Assembly: GCA_003165115.1 (NCBI GenBank)
Contig: PLSJ01000181.1
Location: 1 to 5,374, forward strand
Reading direction: 5' to 3'
Length of the DNA: 5,374 nucleotides
Source: Syntrophaceae bacterium
GTDB lineage: Bacteria > Desulfobacterota > Syntrophorhabdia > Syntrophorhabdales > WCHB1-27
The notes beneath the pieces are model-generated. The model made no database searches. It was not told where the DNA came from and saw only the letters and a list, made by a program, of their open reading frames with translations. A program made the translations under genes and the position numbers. Below, piece after piece: positions 4,986-5,374 of the stretch; positions within the stretch are counted from its first letter, which is position 1; the number at the start of each line of letters is the position of its first letter.

Positions 4986-5374
4986 ATGCCCCAACCATCA
5001 TCGGTCTCACCGTCGGCGCCACCCCGGATAAGGTACACGAGTCTTCAAAGAAATGTTCTCCTGGTCGCCACACTCAGTTCCTTTCTCACGCCGTTTATGG
5101 GGTCTTCGGTCATTGTCTCGCTGCCCCAAATCGCTCATGGCCTCTCGATGAATGTCATCGCCCTGAGCTGGATCTCGACGGCATATCAGCTCGCGGCCGC
5201 CGCCTTCCTCGTCCCCTCCGGAAGGCTGGCCGATATTTGTGGACGAAAGCGAATATTCCTCCTGGGCATTCTGCTCGACAACCTCTCCTCCCTCCTGGGG
5301 GCTTTCTCCATGTCGAGCGGTATGCTCATTGTCGCGAGGATATTTCAGGGCATAGGAGGGGCGATGATCTTTGG
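4986..5374 (+). CDS. MFS drug-efflux-type transporter, N-terminal part (cut by window edge)
   Basis: The window holds 129 complete codons and the gene runs off the right edge. After a hydrophilic Pro/Ser-rich lead (residues 2-20), NVLLVATLSSFLTPFMGSS begins TM1, followed by LSWISTAYQLAAAAFLV (TM2). MFS motif A is exact: GRLADICGRKR (79-89) in the loop between TM2 and TM3. RIFQGIGGA (118-126) is motif B in TM4. The MGSS-x-x-x-x-LPQIA and LSWISTAY patterns resemble the drug:H+ antiporters of the DHA1/DHA2 groups (EmrB/QacA type), which export toxic compounds across the inner membrane. ATG 4986 is the first possible start after an in-frame TAG at 4974-4976, but it has no Shine-Dalgarno sequence. 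The N-terminus looks longer than usual before TM1, so the native start may have been altered by the neighbouring IS remnant. Substrate and 12- versus 14-helix class cannot be read from this part. Confidence 0.85.
   Translation, partial: MPQPSSVSPSAPPRIRYTSLQRNVLLVATLSSFLTPFMGSSVIVSLPQIAHGLSMNVIALSWISTAYQLAAAAFLVPSGRLADICGRKRIFLLGILLDNLSSLLGAFSMSSGMLIVARIFQGIGGAMIF

Larger units (their letters stand above)
4019..4987. mobile_element. Putative extent of the decayed IS1380-like element
   Basis: The 9-bp sequence ATATTTGTC at 4019-4027 recurs inverted as GACAAATAT at 4979-4987, flanking the transposase remnant. These could be remains of the element's terminal inverted repeats. The enclosed 969 bp would be shorter than a full element (roughly 1.6 kb), in line with the deletions in the transposase. 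Against it: similarity stops sharply outside nine bases, and the left copy lies 230 bp beyond the transposase stop. Confidence 0.3.

Noticed and set aside
4889..5038. Upstream extension of the transposase frame on the minus strand
   Set aside because: The family N-terminus begins at ATG 4888 behind a GAGGTG site; the upstream part overlaps the MFS gene start and has no homology-like features.
1..5374. CRISPR arrays, tRNA or rRNA genes, tandem repeats
   Set aside because: No regularly spaced direct repeats, cloverleaf-like segments or rRNA-like blocks were seen on either strand by reading.

Overview
The window looks like a chromosomal segment of a fairly GC-rich Gram-negative bacterium. A lipoprotein, an HtpX-type membrane protease start, a sigma-54 activator and an IS1380-type transposase remnant together fit an anaerobic Desulfobacterota/deltaproteobacterial lineage. 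That placement is inference from gene style, not from a marker gene.

Layout, left to right. Positions 1-66 (minus) hold the first 22 codons of a probable htpX, with its own sigma-70 promoter at 106-133. Just outside the -35 box lies the 3' part of a Xre/MbcA/ParS-type antitoxin gene (144-316, plus), missing its N-terminus and carrying a frameshift. It is followed, with a GTGA overlap, by an intact RES-domain toxin (313-771). Convergent to that is a CDF-family metal (probably zinc) efflux transporter (785-1693, minus) with a five-histidine C-terminal tail. Divergent from it across a 226-bp regulatory gap is a full-length NtrC-class response regulator (1920-3320, plus): receiver, sigma-54 AAA+ ATPase and Fis-type helix-turn-helix. 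No sensor kinase is visible.

A small lipoprotein of unknown function (3367-3882, minus) is convergent with the regulator and has a promoter candidate overlaid by palindromes at 4001-4029. About 230 bp without a recognisable gene follow. Next comes a heavily decayed IS1380-family transposase (4257-4888, minus) with at least three deletions or frameshifts, still preceded by a hairpin that would hide its ribosome binding site. A strong-looking outward promoter (4946-4974) points into the 5' end of an MFS drug-efflux-type transporter (4986 onward, plus), cut by the window edge.

How the genes relate: the window reads as an assortment of independent units (envelope proteolysis, metal efflux, a sigma-54 regulator, a lipoprotein, an efflux pump) interrupted by two decayed accessory elements, a toxin-antitoxin module and an IS. 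The most notable points are an apparently intact RES toxin beside a broken antitoxin, and an IS remnant whose outward promoter may now drive the efflux gene. I see no convincing undescribed multi-gene system.
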